Positions 16,351-23,980 are shown, numbered from the stretch's first letter. The stretch is 39,835 nt of DNA from Bacteroidaceae bacterium (GCA_900770705.1 CAAGLF010000088.1:1-39835), one strand, 5' to 3'. Numbers and translations: made by a program. The notes: generated by a model not told the origin, from the sequence alone.

Positions 16351-17121
16351 ATGAAACTCCACCCTATTCTGCTCCTATCCTTTCTCGTATGGAGCCTTGC
16401 CTCCTGCGACAGTATTGATGAAGCCGATCGCTATGAAGGACCGCTACAGCTGGAAGTGAAGAAAAACGTACTGATAGAAGACTTCACCGGTCAGCTCTGT
16501 CTGAATTGCCCGCTGGCAGCAGAAGCCATCGGAAATATGCAAAAGACCTATGGTAATGAGCACATCATAGCCGTAGCCCTGCACGGAGGGGACCTATCGA
16601 TAGACGCCCCCTACGGACTGGCCACAGAAGAATCCAAGGCCTATCACACCTACTGGAAGGTCGACACGTGGCCAAAAGGTGTTGTAGACCGCAGCGGAGG
16701 CACGCTGGAGTACACCTCCTGGAGCGCCAAGGCTGTGGAACGCCTGCAACTGGAACCGACCCTGTCGATAGATATGTCGGGCAACACCTATGACGCCGAC
16801 AGCCGACAGCTCACCGTCCGTGTAGCCATAGACGGCACCTTGCCCGGCGGCAGCCATCTGCAGGTATGGCTCACAGAAAGCAACATCACGGCACTGCAGC
16901 GCATGCCCAACGGCGAATACAATGCCGAATATGTACACAACCACGTACTCCGCCAGTGTGTTAACGGGCAGTGGGGAGAGCCGATCGCCAGCACCGGCGA
17001 GGTGGTATACTCCGACATCAGCCTGCCAGCCGACTGGAAGGCTGAGGATATGGCCGTAGTTGCCTTCGTCTACAACGATGAGGGAGTGGCACAAGTCATC
17101 GATGTACCCGTGGTGCAGTAA
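16351..17121 (+). CDS. Omp28-related outer-membrane lipoprotein
   Basis: The 256-aa protein begins with a lipoprotein signal ending LAS-C19, so it is lipidated and probably reaches the outer membrane. The following region, VLIEDFTGQLCLNCP, has a CXXC pair at residues 50 and 53, as in the thioredoxin-like domain of Omp28 (PF11551) proteins. The rest, including AVALHGGDLSID and WPKGVVDR, fits that family. I chose the ATG at 16351, 14 nt past the preceding stop, because it gives a clean lipobox; an upstream in-frame start at 16279 would overlap the DUF6029 gene and add non-signal residues. Confidence 0.88.
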   Translation: MKLHPILLLSFLVWSLASCDSIDEADRYEGPLQLEVKKNVLIEDFTGQLCLNCPLAAEAIGNMQKTYGNEHIIAVALHGGDLSIDAPYGLATEESKAYHTYWKVDTWPKGVVDRSGGTLEYTSWSAKAVERLQLEPTLSIDMSGNTYDADSRQLTVRVAIDGTLPGGSHLQVWLTESNITALQRMPNGEYNAEYVHNHVLRQCVNGQWGEPIASTGEVVYSDISLPADWKAEDMAVVAFVYNDEGVAQVIDVPVVQ

Positions 17122-17135
17122 TCCTGTCCCAAGTT

Positions 17136-17152
17136 ACACATTATTCATATAT
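17136..17152 (+). other. AT-rich ACACATTATT motif, copy 4 (weak)
   Basis: ACACATTATTCATATAT lies in the 59-nt gap before the next gene. It shares the ACACATTAT start with the copies at 1425, 5587 and 13831 but diverges after that. Confidence 0.25.
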
Positions 17153-17180
17153 CGCCATCAACAAATCAAAACATAAGCTT

Positions 17181-17942
17181 ATGAAAAAGACTTTTACCTC
17201 ATTATTCCTTCTTGCTGCCGCCTGCGGCTTCACCACGACTGCACAGGCACAGGATGTGGTTTTCACCTACGATGGTGTCATTCTGGAGAGCGGCGCCACC
17301 GTCATTTTGGAAGCAGAAGCGGAAGAATTGGCTCCCGGCGTTGCTTTCGTGGAGGCAAAGAGCAACTCAGACGCCCACAACTTGAACCTCCTCAATCAGG
17401 CAAGTAGCGCGAAGACCATCAAGGTGACCGGCAAAATCGTGGGAAACACCGTACCCGGCAGCATATCACTGGGCCTTTGCTGCGGCGGCAACTGCGTGAC
17501 CGACACCGACGGTGACGGCGTGGTAGAGAAGGAAGGTGTCATTATGGAGAGCGGAAGTTCCATCCCTGCCATGTACGATGTGACTTTCGCAAGACCCGGA
17601 GAGAGCCTTGAAAACTACGGAACTGTCAGCACCATCTTGAAGCACAATGCCTCATTGGCCTATTCCATCAATGTCAACTTTGTCTACAACGATCCCGCCG
17701 GCATCCACAATGTCAGCACCGGTTCGGCCATCACCATCGGCCAGCGCCAGCTGGGCTATCGCTTCGACACGGCCGGACAGCGTGTCATCAAGGTCTATTC
17801 CACCGGCGGACAGCTCGTTTACAGCCAGTCCATCGGCCAGAGCGGCAGCCTCGACTTGAGCAGCCTGCAGACAGGCACCTACGTCTACAGCCTCGAGCAG
17901 AATGGCAAGATGAAGGAAGTACGTCGCTTCCTCGTGAAGTAA
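17181..17942 (+). CDS. Secreted protein with T9SS-like C-terminal sorting domain
   Basis: The 253-aa protein has a signal peptide (residues 1-23, ending AQAQ). The middle resembles the partner protein of Omp28 clusters, with a cysteine-rich CCGGNC segment and the acidic DTDGDG loop. The last ~70 residues (YRFDTAGQRVIKVYSTGG..., LDLSSLQTGTYVYSL, RRFLVK) have the pattern of a type-A type IX secretion sorting domain. Known families imply transport through the outer membrane and removal of the tail; whether this organism has the T9SS machinery cannot be seen here. It ends the operon that begins at 14015. Confidence 0.75.
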   Translation: MKKTFTSLFLLAAACGFTTTAQAQDVVFTYDGVILESGATVILEAEAEELAPGVAFVEAKSNSDAHNLNLLNQASSAKTIKVTGKIVGNTVPGSISLGLCCGGNCVTDTDGDGVVEKEGVIMESGSSIPAMYDVTFARPGESLENYGTVSTILKHNASLAYSINVNFVYNDPAGIHNVSTGSAITIGQRQLGYRFDTAGQRVIKVYSTGGQLVYSQSIGQSGSLDLSSLQTGTYVYSLEQNGKMKEVRRFLVK

Positions 17943-17980
17943 ACGAGCGGCAACGGCCCCCGGCATTCACCCCCAGACAC

Positions 17981-18014
17981 TAAAAAAGCAGCCTCGGCCG
18001 AGGCTGCTTTTTTA
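17981..18014. terminator. Perfect 34-bp palindromic bidirectional terminator
   Basis: Arms TAAAAAAGCAGCCTCGG and CCGAGGCTGCTTTTTTA are exactly complementary with no fixed loop, and each strand ends in a T run. It can stop the 14015-17942 operon on the plus strand and the tRNA-Arg transcript on the minus strand. It ends one base from the tRNA 3' discriminator base. Confidence 0.9.
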
Positions 18015-18015
18015 G

Positions 18016-18087
18016 TACTCCCGCCGAGAATCGAACTCGGATCTAAAGTTTAGGAAACTTCTATTCTATCCGTTGAACTACAGGAGC
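18016..18087 (-). tRNA. tRNA-Arg (anticodon CCU)
   Basis: The minus strand folds as a cloverleaf: acceptor arm GCTCCTG with CGGGAGT, T arm CCGAG-TTCGATT-CTCGG, and anticodon arm GAAGT-TTCCTAA-ACTTT with CCT at the anticodon, so it reads AGG. The discriminator base is A and CCA is not encoded. It is a single tRNA gene with its own promoter (18119-18126). Confidence 0.95.
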
Positions 18088-18118
18088 CGGCGTTTCCCTA
18101 TGGGGAACTTTGCGGGCA

Positions 18119-18126
18119 CAAAGGTA
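18119..18126 (-). promoter_or_regulatory. -7 element of the tRNA-Arg gene
   Basis: The minus strand reads TACCTTTG, 31 nt before the tRNA. No clear TTG box is visible upstream. Confidence 0.55.
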
Positions 18127-18178
18127 TATCTTTTTTTGCGAAAACCACCTACTCTCCCTGCATTTTCCATTTAGAAAA

Positions 18179-18203
18179 GGCGGAAAGCGGCCCGTTTTCC
18201 GCC
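18179..18203. other. Hairpin in the nhaD upstream region
   Basis: GGCGGAAA (18179-18186) and TTTCCGCC (18196-18203) form a perfect 8-bp stem with a 9-nt loop. It lies upstream of the putative nhaD promoter and could be an operator or a remnant; function unknown. A single GGGGCCC at 18274 lies further downstream without a repeat array. Confidence 0.4.
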
Positions 18204-18226
18204 TGTATGGCCGTTTTGATGGGCTG

Positions 18227-18258
18227 TTTGTTTGGACAAGTCCACATTTTTACGTTTC
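18227..18258 (+). promoter_or_regulatory. Possible promoter of nhaD
   Basis: TTTG at 18227-18230 is followed after 20 nt by TACGTTTC, which matches TAnnTTTG except for the last base. The start would be near 18265, giving a leader of about 105 nt. Confidence 0.4.
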
Positions 18259-18369
18259 TTTGCACGGCGTAATGGGGCCCAGTGTCAGAACAGACAGCCG
18301 CAACGCGCAGAAACAACGGTCTCGGACCCATCGTACTCACGAACCAACCAATAATAGAACAGACATCTT

Positions 18370-19743
18370 ATGCTGACAACCATTATCGTTATCGTATTCA
18401 TCCTTGGCTATGCCTGCATAGCTTTGGAGAGCGGACTGAAAATCAACAAGGCCGCCATTGCGTTATTGATGTGTGTCGCCTGCTGGGTACTCTATATGGC
18501 AGGGGCACAGGGATATGTGGACATCCTGCACCACGAGGCGTGGCAGAAGTTCTGCCAGGAAGCCATAAGCGGTGCTGCCAATATCGGAACTTTTGTCAAC
18601 GAGCATATCCTGCTGTCGCATTTAGGAGATACATGTGAGATTCTCTTCTTCCTGATGGGCGCTATGACCATTGTGGAGATTGTGGACGCAAACGGGGGAT
18701 TCAACTTTGTGCGCGACCGCCTGGAGACCCGCTCCAAGCGCAAGCTGATGTGGCGCATAGCCTTTATGACATTCATCCTTTCGGCTGTACTGGACAATCT
18801 GACCACCAGCATCGTAATGGTAATGGTGCTACGCAAGCTGGTGCCCGACCATAAAGACCGGATGATTTACGCCGGTCTGATCATTATCTCGGCCAACTCG
18901 GGCGGCGCATTCTCCCCCATCGGCGACGTCACCACCATTATGCTGTGGATCAAGGGGAACATCACGACCATCGGAGTCCTGTCAGAGGTGCTCGTTCCTT
19001 CCATTGTCAGCGTCGTCGTTCCCGCCCTGCTGCTGCAGTTCACGCTGAAAGGCGAGCTGGCGCTGCCGAAGAAGTCTGCTGCCGCTGCCCAACAACAGTT
19101 CTCCAAGAAGGAGCGCGACATTATCTTTCTGCTGGGAGTGGGCGGCCTGATATTCGTGCCTGTTTTCCGTTTCCTCACCGACCTTCCTCCCTTTATGGGT
19201 ATTCTGCTGGTGCTGGGCCTGCTGTGGTCGGCCACCGAGCTCTTCTATCGCAACAAGCGGCACATTGATTCTTCTATGAAGCAGCGCGTCACCAAGCTGC
19301 TCACCCGTATCGACCTTTCCACTATCTTGTTCTTCCTGGGTATTCTGATGGCCGTTGCCACTTTGCAGGAGACGGGCGTACTGAGCAGTTTCGGCAAGTG
19401 GCTGAACGAGGTATCCGAAGGCAACCACTACCTTGTCACGGGTGTAATCGGCGTAGTGTCGAGCATTGTCGACAACGTACCTCTGGTGGCAGGCTGTATG
19501 GGTATGTACCCCATTGAGGCTGCGGGCGACTTCGCCGTCGACGGCATCTTCTGGCAACTCCTGGCCTACTGCGCCGGAGTGGGCGGCAGTATGCTCATCA
19601 TCGGCAGTGCCGCCGGCGTTGTCGTGATGGGACTTGAGAAGATTACTTTCGGCTGGTATCTGCGACATATGACGTGGCTGGCCTTTGTCGGCTATCTGGC
19701 CGGTATGCTGGTCTATTGGATCCAGCGCCTGCTTTTCTTCTGA
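18370..19743 (+). CDS. nhaD: NhaD-type Na+/H+ antiporter
   Basis: The 457-aa inner-membrane protein has about 11-13 hydrophobic segments. Segments such as LFFLMGAMTIVEIVDANGGF, ILSAVLDNLTTSIVM and ISANSGGAFSPIGDVTTIMLW are hallmarks of the NhaD branch of the ion-transporter superfamily; acidic residues in the latter helices bind the cation. It exports sodium in exchange for protons at the cytoplasmic membrane, supporting pH and sodium homeostasis. The next gene starts 44 nt downstream and is probably co-transcribed. Confidence 0.92.
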   Translation: MLTTIIVIVFILGYACIALESGLKINKAAIALLMCVACWVLYMAGAQGYVDILHHEAWQKFCQEAISGAANIGTFVNEHILLSHLGDTCEILFFLMGAMTIVEIVDANGGFNFVRDRLETRSKRKLMWRIAFMTFILSAVLDNLTTSIVMVMVLRKLVPDHKDRMIYAGLIIISANSGGAFSPIGDVTTIMLWIKGNITTIGVLSEVLVPSIVSVVVPALLLQFTLKGELALPKKSAAAAQQQFSKKERDIIFLLGVGGLIFVPVFRFLTDLPPFMGILLVLGLLWSATELFYRNKRHIDSSMKQRVTKLLTRIDLSTILFFLGILMAVATLQETGVLSSFGKWLNEVSEGNHYLVTGVIGVVSSIVDNVPLVAGCMGMYPIEAAGDFAVDGIFWQLLAYCAGVGGSMLIIGSAAGVVVMGLEKITFGWYLRHMTWLAFVGYLAGMLVYWIQRLLFF

Positions 19744-19787
19744 ACAGAGAACGATTTCATCCAATATCAACACAACACACAATCATT

Positions 19788-20423
19788 ATGAAAAAGATTT
19801 ATGCCTCTCTCCTTGTGTTGCTCGGTTTCTTTCTGGCAACTCCGGCGTCTGCCCAAAGCATCAAGTTTGGTATCACCGGTGGCCTGCACCTGAGCAAACT
19901 ATCCCTGAAGGGGGCCAAAGGCGACTATGAGCAGCTGCTCGGCAACCTGGACGGCGACAACAAGGCCGGCTGGTTCGTCGGTCCGAAAGTCTACATAAGC
20001 CTCCCCATCGGCCTTGCCGTCGACGGTGCCGTAGAGTATTCGCAGCGTCGCATGGACGCCGGCAACCTCGGTTCCGACACCTACCGCTCCATCGAAATCC
20101 CCATCAATCTCCGCTACAACATCGGCATCGGCAAGATCGCTTCGGTCTACGTGGCCACGGGTCCGCAGTTCGGCTTCGGTATGAATGACCTGGAGTTCAA
20201 CTATTTCGACACTTTCGACAACCGGTTTGACAAGAGCAATATGAACACCACGTGGAACATCGGAGCTGGCGTCAAGGTGCTCGGTCACCTCGAAGCCGGC
20301 ATTGGCTACAACTTCGGAATAGGAAATATCGGAAAGATGGTGCTGCCCGCCTCTTACGTAGGCGACCAGGAACTGAAGATGAAGAGCAACACCTTCCAGG
20401 TGCAGGTGGCCTATATCTTCTAA
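19788..20423 (+). CDS. Outer-membrane beta-barrel protein (PorT-like, OmpA-type barrel)
   Basis: The 211-aa product has a signal peptide (residues 1-22, ending ASAQ) followed by alternating hydrophobic strands such as IKFGITGGLHLSKLSL, AVDGAVEYSQRRMD and IASVYVATGPQFGFGM, ending in VQVAYIF. This is the pattern of the eight-stranded PorT/OMP_b-brl_2 barrels in Bacteroidetes. Start at 19788 gives the signal peptide; an upstream in-frame extension would run into nhaD. A structural or adhesive role is possible; nothing specific can be read. Confidence 0.82.
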   Translation: MKKIYASLLVLLGFFLATPASAQSIKFGITGGLHLSKLSLKGAKGDYEQLLGNLDGDNKAGWFVGPKVYISLPIGLAVDGAVEYSQRRMDAGNLGSDTYRSIEIPINLRYNIGIGKIASVYVATGPQFGFGMNDLEFNYFDTFDNRFDKSNMNTTWNIGAGVKVLGHLEAGIGYNFGIGNIGKMVLPASYVGDQELKMKSNTFQVQVAYIF

Positions 20424-20437
20424 AAACGGATTGCCCT

Positions 20438-20713
20438 ATGATTAGACTCAATTGCTTTTTCAAGGCCAACGAAGGTGCATACGACGATGCCCTCGAGGCA
20501 GCCATCGCCCTGACTGCCTGCTCTCAGACGGAAGAAGGCTGCGTGGCCTACGACGTATTCGAGAGCGCCACACGCGGCGAAGTCCTGATGATCTGCGAGA
20601 CCTGGGCGGACGAAGACAGCCTCAAGGCCCATATGGAGACCGAACACTTCAAGGAGTACGTCGGTGTCCTGGAGCAATGCGGCCAGCTGAAGCTCGAGAA
20701 GTTCACATTCTGA
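20438..20713 (+). CDS. Antibiotic biosynthesis monooxygenase (ABM/YgiN-like) domain protein
   Basis: The 91-aa cytosolic protein is a single dimeric alpha/beta barrel domain. The pattern F.AN.G..DD.L.AA..L...S..EEGC.AYDV, then EVLMICETWADEDSLKAHMETEHFKEY is typical of ABM (PF03992) proteins, which act on quinones or as heme- or aldehyde-handling enzymes; some have no known reaction. It begins 14 nt after the barrel gene. It is followed 14 nt later by the composite hairpin at 20727. Confidence 0.85.
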   Translation: MIRLNCFFKANEGAYDDALEAAIALTACSQTEEGCVAYDVFESATRGEVLMICETWADEDSLKAHMETEHFKEYVGVLEQCGQLKLEKFTF

Positions 20714-20726
20714 TTCCCCCAATTCC

Positions 20727-20808
20727 GTCGGGAGTGAGGAGGAAGCGGTCAGCCCCTGCGGTATATCCCCGCAGACGAGGCAGCCGGTCTTTCCTCCTCA
20801 CTCCCGAC
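20727..20808. other. Composite 82-nt inverted repeat with 18-bp arms
   Basis: GTCGGGAGTGAGGAGGAA (20727-20744) is the exact complement of TTCCTCCTCACTCCCGAC (20791-20808). Between the arms lies a further hairpin CTGCGG/CCGCAG around TATATCC, flanked by CGGTC-type repeats. There is no T run after the right arm. It fills most of the gap between the ABM gene and the epimerase gene. It could be a terminator, a structured RNA or a REP/MITE-like element; a similar design is seen at 34041-34112. Confidence 0.7.
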
Positions 20809-20843
20809 TTTCCCACCTCCCACCCCACACATTCCCAGCGGAT

Positions 20844-21827
20844 ATGAAGATACTTGTCACGGGAGCCAGCGGCTTCATCGGTAGTTTTCTGGTAGAGTCG
20901 GCCCTCGAGCAGGGCTTCGAAGTCTGGGCCGCCGTGCGGCCACGAAGCTCGCGCCGGTGGTTGCAGGATCCCCGCATTCATTTCATCACCCTTTCCTTCG
21001 AGGCCGACGAGCCCCTCCGCCGGGCTCTGCTCGACCACAAGTCCGCCCACGGAGCCTGGGACTATGTAGTGCACGCGGCCGGTGCCACCAAGTGCCTTCA
21101 CGAGGCCGATTTCCGTCGCATCAACACCGAAGGAACCGAACGGCTGGCACGACTCCTCGTGGAGACGCAGACCCTTTCGGGCAGGCTGGCCTTCATCAGC
21201 TCGCTGAGTGTGATGGGACTGAACCCCCTGGCCGATACGCCCCGCCCCAACACGGCCTACGGACGCAGCAAGCTGGCAGCCGAGCAGGCCCTGCAGTCGA
21301 TGGCAGAGCTCGACTATGTGGTATTGCGTCCCACCGGCGTCTACGGTCCCAGGGAGCAAGACTATCTGATGATGGCCAAGAGCATCCGCCGTCATATCGA
21401 CTTTGCCGTGGGTTACCGCCCGCAGGTACTCACCTTCATCTACGTGCGCGATCTGGTGCAGGCCGTCTGGCAGGCACTGCGGACGGGCAGAAGGGGAGCA
21501 GCCTATGCCCTGACCGACGGACAGGAATACGCCAGCCGCGATTTCTCCCTGTTGCTGCAGCAGGAACTGAAGGTGCCCGGCGTGCTCCACATTACGGCCC
21601 CCCTCTGCTTCCTCCGGCTGGTGTGCACTGTCTGCCAGTGGTGGTCGCACCTGACTGGCCGCCCCGCCACCCTCAACCTCGACAAGTACCGCATAATGAG
21701 CCAGCGCGACTGGCGGGCAGACATCACCCCGGCCATCCGCGACTTCGGCTACCATCCCGAATACCCTCTGGCACGGGGAGTGAAGGAGACCATCCGCTGG
21801 GCAACGGCCGAAGCCGGCCGCCTCTGA
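20844..21827 (+). CDS. NAD-dependent epimerase/dehydratase family protein
   Basis: The 327-aa protein is an extended SDR. It opens with the Rossmann glycine motif TGASGFIGSFL (residues 6-16), has VVHAAGATK, the serine region FISSLSVMG, and the catalytic AYGRSK with Tyr and Lys in the YxxxK spacing; later LRPTGVYGP and VRDLVQA are family features. The substrate may be a nucleotide sugar or a lipid-linked ketone. The next gene encodes a PAP2/Aur1-type enzyme, so a role in glycolipid or sphingolipid-like headgroup metabolism is possible, as inference only. Confidence 0.88.
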   Translation: MKILVTGASGFIGSFLVESALEQGFEVWAAVRPRSSRRWLQDPRIHFITLSFEADEPLRRALLDHKSAHGAWDYVVHAAGATKCLHEADFRRINTEGTERLARLLVETQTLSGRLAFISSLSVMGLNPLADTPRPNTAYGRSKLAAEQALQSMAELDYVVLRPTGVYGPREQDYLMMAKSIRRHIDFAVGYRPQVLTFIYVRDLVQAVWQALRTGRRGAAYALTDGQEYASRDFSLLLQQELKVPGVLHITAPLCFLRLVCTVCQWWSHLTGRPATLNLDKYRIMSQRDWRADITPAIRDFGYHPEYPLARGVKETIRWATAEAGRL

Positions 21828-21856
21828 ATGTACCGCCGCCCGAGTCTGACAGCAAG

Positions 21857-21988
21857 GCAGTCGAAGGCCGAAAGGAAGTGCCCCCATCTGCCAGACAGCT
21901 GCGGCCCAACGTGCCCAAAGACCGGGCCCGTCAATGGAAGAAATGGCGCCCACCTTCGGCCGGACAGCTCCCGTACGCCGGCCGGCAT
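21857..21988. repeat. 22-nt repeat array, locus 5
   Basis: Heptamers at 21879 (TGCCCCC), 21901 (GCGGCCC), 21923 (CGGGCCC), 21945 (GGCGCCC) and 21967 (GCTCCCG) are exactly 22 nt apart, with a weak one at 21857. Linkers such as AACGTGCCCAAAGAC and ACCTTCGGCCGGACA match those of loci 1 and 3. It lies between the epimerase stop and the PAP2 start. Although open frames run through it, they have no protein-like composition. Confidence 0.8.
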
Positions 21989-22048
21989 CTTCCACAGAAC
22001 AACCGCACACCGCCGGCATTCATCAAGCAATCAACCACATACAGATAT

Positions 22049-23035
22049 ATGTCCACCCCCACACTTCGCCCGCCTCTGCAGGCCGGCCGCACCGAGAGCC
22101 CGCTGCTTCCCATCGAATGGATCACGCTGGGCTACACCCTCTTCACCTCGCTGCTCATACTTCTCTGCTACAACGACCTCAGCGACCCCGTGCGGATGTG
22201 GCAGGGACGCCTATGGGTGGCAGGCGGGACCCTGCTCTTCTGGCTTCTGGGCCGGCTCTTTCCAGGGGAACTGACCCGCCTGCTCCGCAGCCTGTTCCCC
22301 TTGGGTCTGCTGGGCTATTGGTATCCCGACACCTACGACTTCTGCCAGCTGCTGCCCAACCTCGACCACTTCTTTGCCGGCATCGACTACCAGCTGTTCG
22401 GTTGCCAGCCCGCCCTGACCTTCTCGCACGTGCTGCCGGGCAAGTTGTGGAGCGAGCTGTTCCACCTGGGCTACTTCTCGTACTACCCGCTGATTTTCCT
22501 CACGGCGCTGGCTCCTCTGGCTGTCGACCGCCGGCAGTTTGAGCCCACGGCCTTTGTCATTATGGGCGGCTTCCTGCTCTACTATCTCATCTATCTGTTC
22601 CTTCCCGTGGCAGGTCCGCAATACTACTTCTGCGCTGTCGACCCCCATACGGTGCACGACGGGCTCTATCCCGCACTGGGCGACTATTTCCGCAGCCACA
22701 CCGAGTTGCGCCCCTCCCCCGGTCCCGAGGGATTGTTCCGCCATCTGGTGGAATTGACACAGGCCGGCGGCGAGCGACCCACGGCAGCTTTTCCCTCTTC
22801 CCACGTGGGAATGAGCACCATCCTTATGCTCCTGCTCTGGCAGGGAGGCCGGCGCAGGCTCTTCTGCGTAGCCCTGCCCTTCTACCTGCTTCTCTGCGGA
22901 GCCACGGTGTACATCGAGGCACACTACCTCATCGATGTCTTCGGCGGACTGCTCTCTGCCGTTGCCTTCTATCCCCTGCTGTGCCGCCTCTACCGGCGGA
23001 TGGCGGGCGCTGCGGCGGACGCTCCCCTGCCGTAA
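22049..23035 (+). CDS. PAP2/Aur1-type membrane phosphatase or phosphotransferase
   Basis: The 328-aa protein has about six to seven hydrophobic segments. It carries YLFLPVAGPQYYF, AAFPSSHVGMSTIL and YIEAHYLIDVFGG, the three signature regions of PAP2 enzymes in the Aur1/inositol-phosphorylceramide-synthase-like branch, including the catalytic histidines in SSH and AHYLID. It probably removes or transfers a lipid phosphate headgroup at the membrane. The start at 22049 follows the 22-nt array; a longer reading frame upstream consists of the array and of the epimerase region. A strong hairpin lies 26 nt past the stop. Confidence 0.85.
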   Translation: MSTPTLRPPLQAGRTESPLLPIEWITLGYTLFTSLLILLCYNDLSDPVRMWQGRLWVAGGTLLFWLLGRLFPGELTRLLRSLFPLGLLGYWYPDTYDFCQLLPNLDHFFAGIDYQLFGCQPALTFSHVLPGKLWSELFHLGYFSYYPLIFLTALAPLAVDRRQFEPTAFVIMGGFLLYYLIYLFLPVAGPQYYFCAVDPHTVHDGLYPALGDYFRSHTELRPSPGPEGLFRHLVELTQAGGERPTAAFPSSHVGMSTILMLLLWQGGRRRLFCVALPFYLLLCGATVYIEAHYLIDVFGGLLSAVAFYPLLCRLYRRMAGAAADAPLP

Positions 23036-23061
23036 GTGCACACCCCTACCGCTACAGACAC

Positions 23062-23108
23062 ACGTGCGGCCTTGTCCTGCTCCCGGGAGCGGGGACAAGG
23101 CCGCACGT
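23062..23108. terminator. Terminator-like inverted repeat between convergent genes
   Basis: ACGTGCGGCCTTGTCC (23062-23077) pairs exactly with GGACAAGGCCGCACGT (23093-23108), and the middle GCTCCCGGGAGC is itself palindromic. It stands between the convergent PAP2 and murI genes. T runs are short (ATTT after the right arm), so its strength is uncertain. Confidence 0.75.
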
Positions 23109-23143
23109 ATTTGGGCCGGTCACAGGGCAGAAGCCCCAAAAGG

Positions 23144-23980
23144 TCAGAGCACGATCTTCTCCACGTCCACGTGCTCGTGCATAAAGAGGGAGGCGCTTTC
23201 GCAGAACTTGTCGGCGCTCTCTGTGGTGAGATAATGCGCCGTTCCGCCGTGGCTCAGCCGCTGTTCCATCTCGGGATGCCGACGGAGGTAGTCGGACAGA
23301 CTGGTGGCCACGTACTCGCCCTGTGCCACGATGCGCACCCCGGGCGGCGTGTACTTCAGTATCTTCGACATCAGCAGGGGATAGTGCGTGCAGGCCAGCA
23401 GCAGCAAGTCTATCTGGGGGTCCGTACGAAGTATGCCCTCTATGCGCTTACGCACGAAGTAGTCGGCGCCGGGCGAATCGAACTCATAGTTCTCCACGAG
23501 AGGCACCCACATAGGACAGGCCAGGCCCGTCACCTGCACGTCGGGACAGAGCTTGCGGATTTCCAGCTCATAGGAACGGCTGTTGATGGTGCCGGCCGTG
23601 GCCAGCACGCCGATGTGTCGCGAGCGCGTCAGGCCGTCTACGGCCTCCACGGTGGGGCGGATGATGCCCAGCACCCTCCGTCCTGCGTCGTGCAAGCGGG
23701 GCAGGTCGTGCTCCTGTATGGTGCGCAGGGCCTTGGCCGAAGCCGTGTTGCAGGCCAGTATCACGAGCGGGCAGCCCCGTGCCAGCAGGGCTTCGACTGC
23801 CTGCAATGTGTAGCTGTAGACCACCTCGAAGGAGTGAGGGCCGTAGGGGGCACGGGCATTGTCCCCCAGATACAGGTAGTCGTACTGCGGCATATACTGA
23901 CGTATCTGGCGCAGGATGGTCAGACCGCCATAACCGGAGTCGAACACACCAATGGGCCCGGAAAGCGTAGGACCGGACAT
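23144..23980 (-). CDS. murI: Glutamate racemase
   Basis: The 278-aa cytosolic enzyme supplies D-glutamate for peptidoglycan. It has the N-terminal IGVFDSGYGGLTIL with the catalytic-region aspartate and serine, DNARAPYG, the first catalytic cysteine in LACNTASA and the second in LACTHYPLL. Length and motif order are normal. It follows the OmpH-like gene by 68 nt in the same direction. In many Bacteroidales ompH and murI are adjacent in an outer-membrane assembly cluster, and this is the truncated form with no bamA in view. Confidence 0.95.
   Translation of the reverse strand: MSGPTLSGPIGVFDSGYGGLTILRQIRQYMPQYDYLYLGDNARAPYGPHSFEVVYSYTLQAVEALLARGCPLVILACNTASAKALRTIQEHDLPRLHDAGRRVLGIIRPTVEAVDGLTRSRHIGVLATAGTINSRSYELEIRKLCPDVQVTGLACPMWVPLVENYEFDSPGADYFVRKRIEGILRTDPQIDLLLLACTHYPLLMSKILKYTPPGVRIVAQGEYVATSLSDYLRRHPEMEQRLSHGGTAHYLTTESADKFCESASLFMHEHVDVEKIVL

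Noticed and set aside
18274..18280. Another 22-nt family locus near nhaD
   Set aside because: Only one GGGGCCC is present; positions 22 nt to either side do not match.
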